Of a stretch of 22,923 nucleotides of DNA, positions 22,347 to 22,923 are shown piece by piece. The translations under genes and the position numbers were made by a program. The notes under the pieces are model-generated. The model was not told the origin of the DNA. It saw only the letters and a list, made by a program, of their open reading frames with translations, and did not search any database. Position 1 is the first letter of the stretch. Every line of letters begins with the position of its first letter. Source of the stretch: an uncultured Veillonella sp. (GTDB lineage: Bacteria; Bacillota; Negativicutes; Veillonellales; Veillonellaceae); assembly GCF_900545795.1 (NCBI RefSeq), contig NZ_URAR01000027.1, positions 1 to 22,923 of the forward strand, read 5' to 3'.

Positions 22347-22923
22347 ATGAGTCGCAATGTACTAATTACTGGTGCTACGTCTGGGATTGGCCGTGCTACG
22401 GCAGAAGCATTTGCTAAACATGGGGATAATTTAATTCTTTGTGCCCGTCGTCAAGCTGTTCTGGATGAGTTAAAACAAAGCTTGGAAGCAGAACATGGTG
22501 TAAAAGTAACTGTATTTACTCTCGATGTATCTGATCGTGGCGCTGTGACTACAACTTTACCTAAGATTATTGAAGAAGTAGGTCAAATCGATGTGCTTGT
22601 TAATAATGCGGGCTTAGCACAAGGGCTTGATTCTTTTGAAGAAAGTGCCTTAGATGATATGGACACTATGATTGATACTAATGTTAAAGGTCTTTTATAT
22701 GTGACACGCACTATCTTGCCATATATGAAGGAACGCAATGAAGGTCATATTATTAATTTAGGTTCCACTGCAGGGATTTATGCCTATGCAAAAGGAGCTG
22801 TATACTGCGCAACTAAAGCAGCGGTAAAGACTTTAAGCGATGGCATTCGTATTGATACGATTGAGACTAATATTAAAGTGACAAATATTCAGCCAGGCAT
22901 TGTAGAAACGCCATTCAGTGAAG
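22347..22923 (+). CDS. Short-chain dehydrogenase/reductase (YdfG-like), 3' truncated by the window
   Basis: The first 192 codons of an NAD(P)-dependent SDR are present; the gene runs off the window end. The Rossmann motif T-G-A-T-S-G-I-G is at 8-15, followed by C-A-R-R, which suggests NADP(H) preference. L-D-V-S, N-N-A-G, the catalytic Ser in N-L-G-S-T-A-G, Y-C-A-T-K (Tyr-x3-Lys) and P-G-I-V-E-T all appear in order. It resembles YdfG-type 3-hydroxy acid/serine dehydrogenases, but substrate cannot be read from sequence. AAAGGAG (22332-22338) lies 8 nt before the ATG. Confidence 0.93.
   Translation, partial: MSRNVLITGATSGIGRATAEAFAKHGDNLILCARRQAVLDELKQSLEAEHGVKVTVFTLDVSDRGAVTTTLPKIIEEVGQIDVLVNNAGLAQGLDSFEESALDDMDTMIDTNVKGLLYVTRTILPYMKERNEGHIINLGSTAGIYAYAKGAVYCATKAAVKTLSDGIRIDTIETNIKVTNIQPGIVETPFSE

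Overview
The window looks like a low-GC chromosome of the Negativicutes, most likely Veillonella or a close relative. The taxon is inferred, not searched. It mixes Firmicute-type genes (Soj/Spo0J-like ParA and ParB, a DUF4446 protein, a YtfI-like/GerW pair, strong AGGAGG ribosome sites) with genes of an outer-membrane bacterium (an OmpA-family barrel protein and a Skp/OmpH-type periplasmic protein). An [FeFe]-hydrogenase maturase and a siroheme-type reductase suggest anaerobic life. No tRNA, rRNA, CRISPR array, insertion sequence or prophage was seen.

Region 1 (1-4771), chromosome partitioning. The 3' end of an unidentified gene carries a 15-codon Glu run and a perfect palindromic parS site. 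It is followed by overlapping parA-parB, with an unusually long linker in ParB, then a lone hydF, and a DUF4446 membrane protein preceded by a cluster of GTCAA/TTGAC dyads.

Region 2 (4870-11225), envelope and housekeeping, all on +. It holds a membrane-anchored M23 peptidase, a DUF2953/YtfI-like membrane protein with GerW/YtfJ, an OmpH/Skp-like protein, an M20 peptidase and an OmpA-family protein with a textbook promoter and terminator.

Region 3 (11303-13618), minus strand. A siroheme/4Fe-4S reductase-like protein fused to a DUF1858 redox-disulfide domain is followed 28 nt later by an uncharacterised 218-residue protein. Then come a 26-bp tandem repeat array, a structured hairpin ending in a U-run directly against a ribosome site, and a small cupin. 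This is the least explained part of the window.

Region 4 (13640-17800), plus strand. A leader with mutually exclusive hairpins precedes an SfsA nuclease fused to a GIY-YIG (Uri-like) domain. gyrA follows, ending in a long structured terminator.

Region 5 (17870-19575), minus strand. A LysR regulator lies upstream of a LysE-family exporter.

Region 6 (19968-22923), plus strand. A DUF2156 protein appears to start at a rare ATT codon. It is followed by an Eis-like GNAT acetyltransferase and a short-chain dehydrogenase cut by the window end.

Most genes are ordinary core functions. The points most worth checking are the reductase-DUF1858/218-residue/cupin cluster with its RNA structure and repeats, the leader of sfsA, the ATT start, the parS inside a coding end, and the GTCAA dyad cluster.
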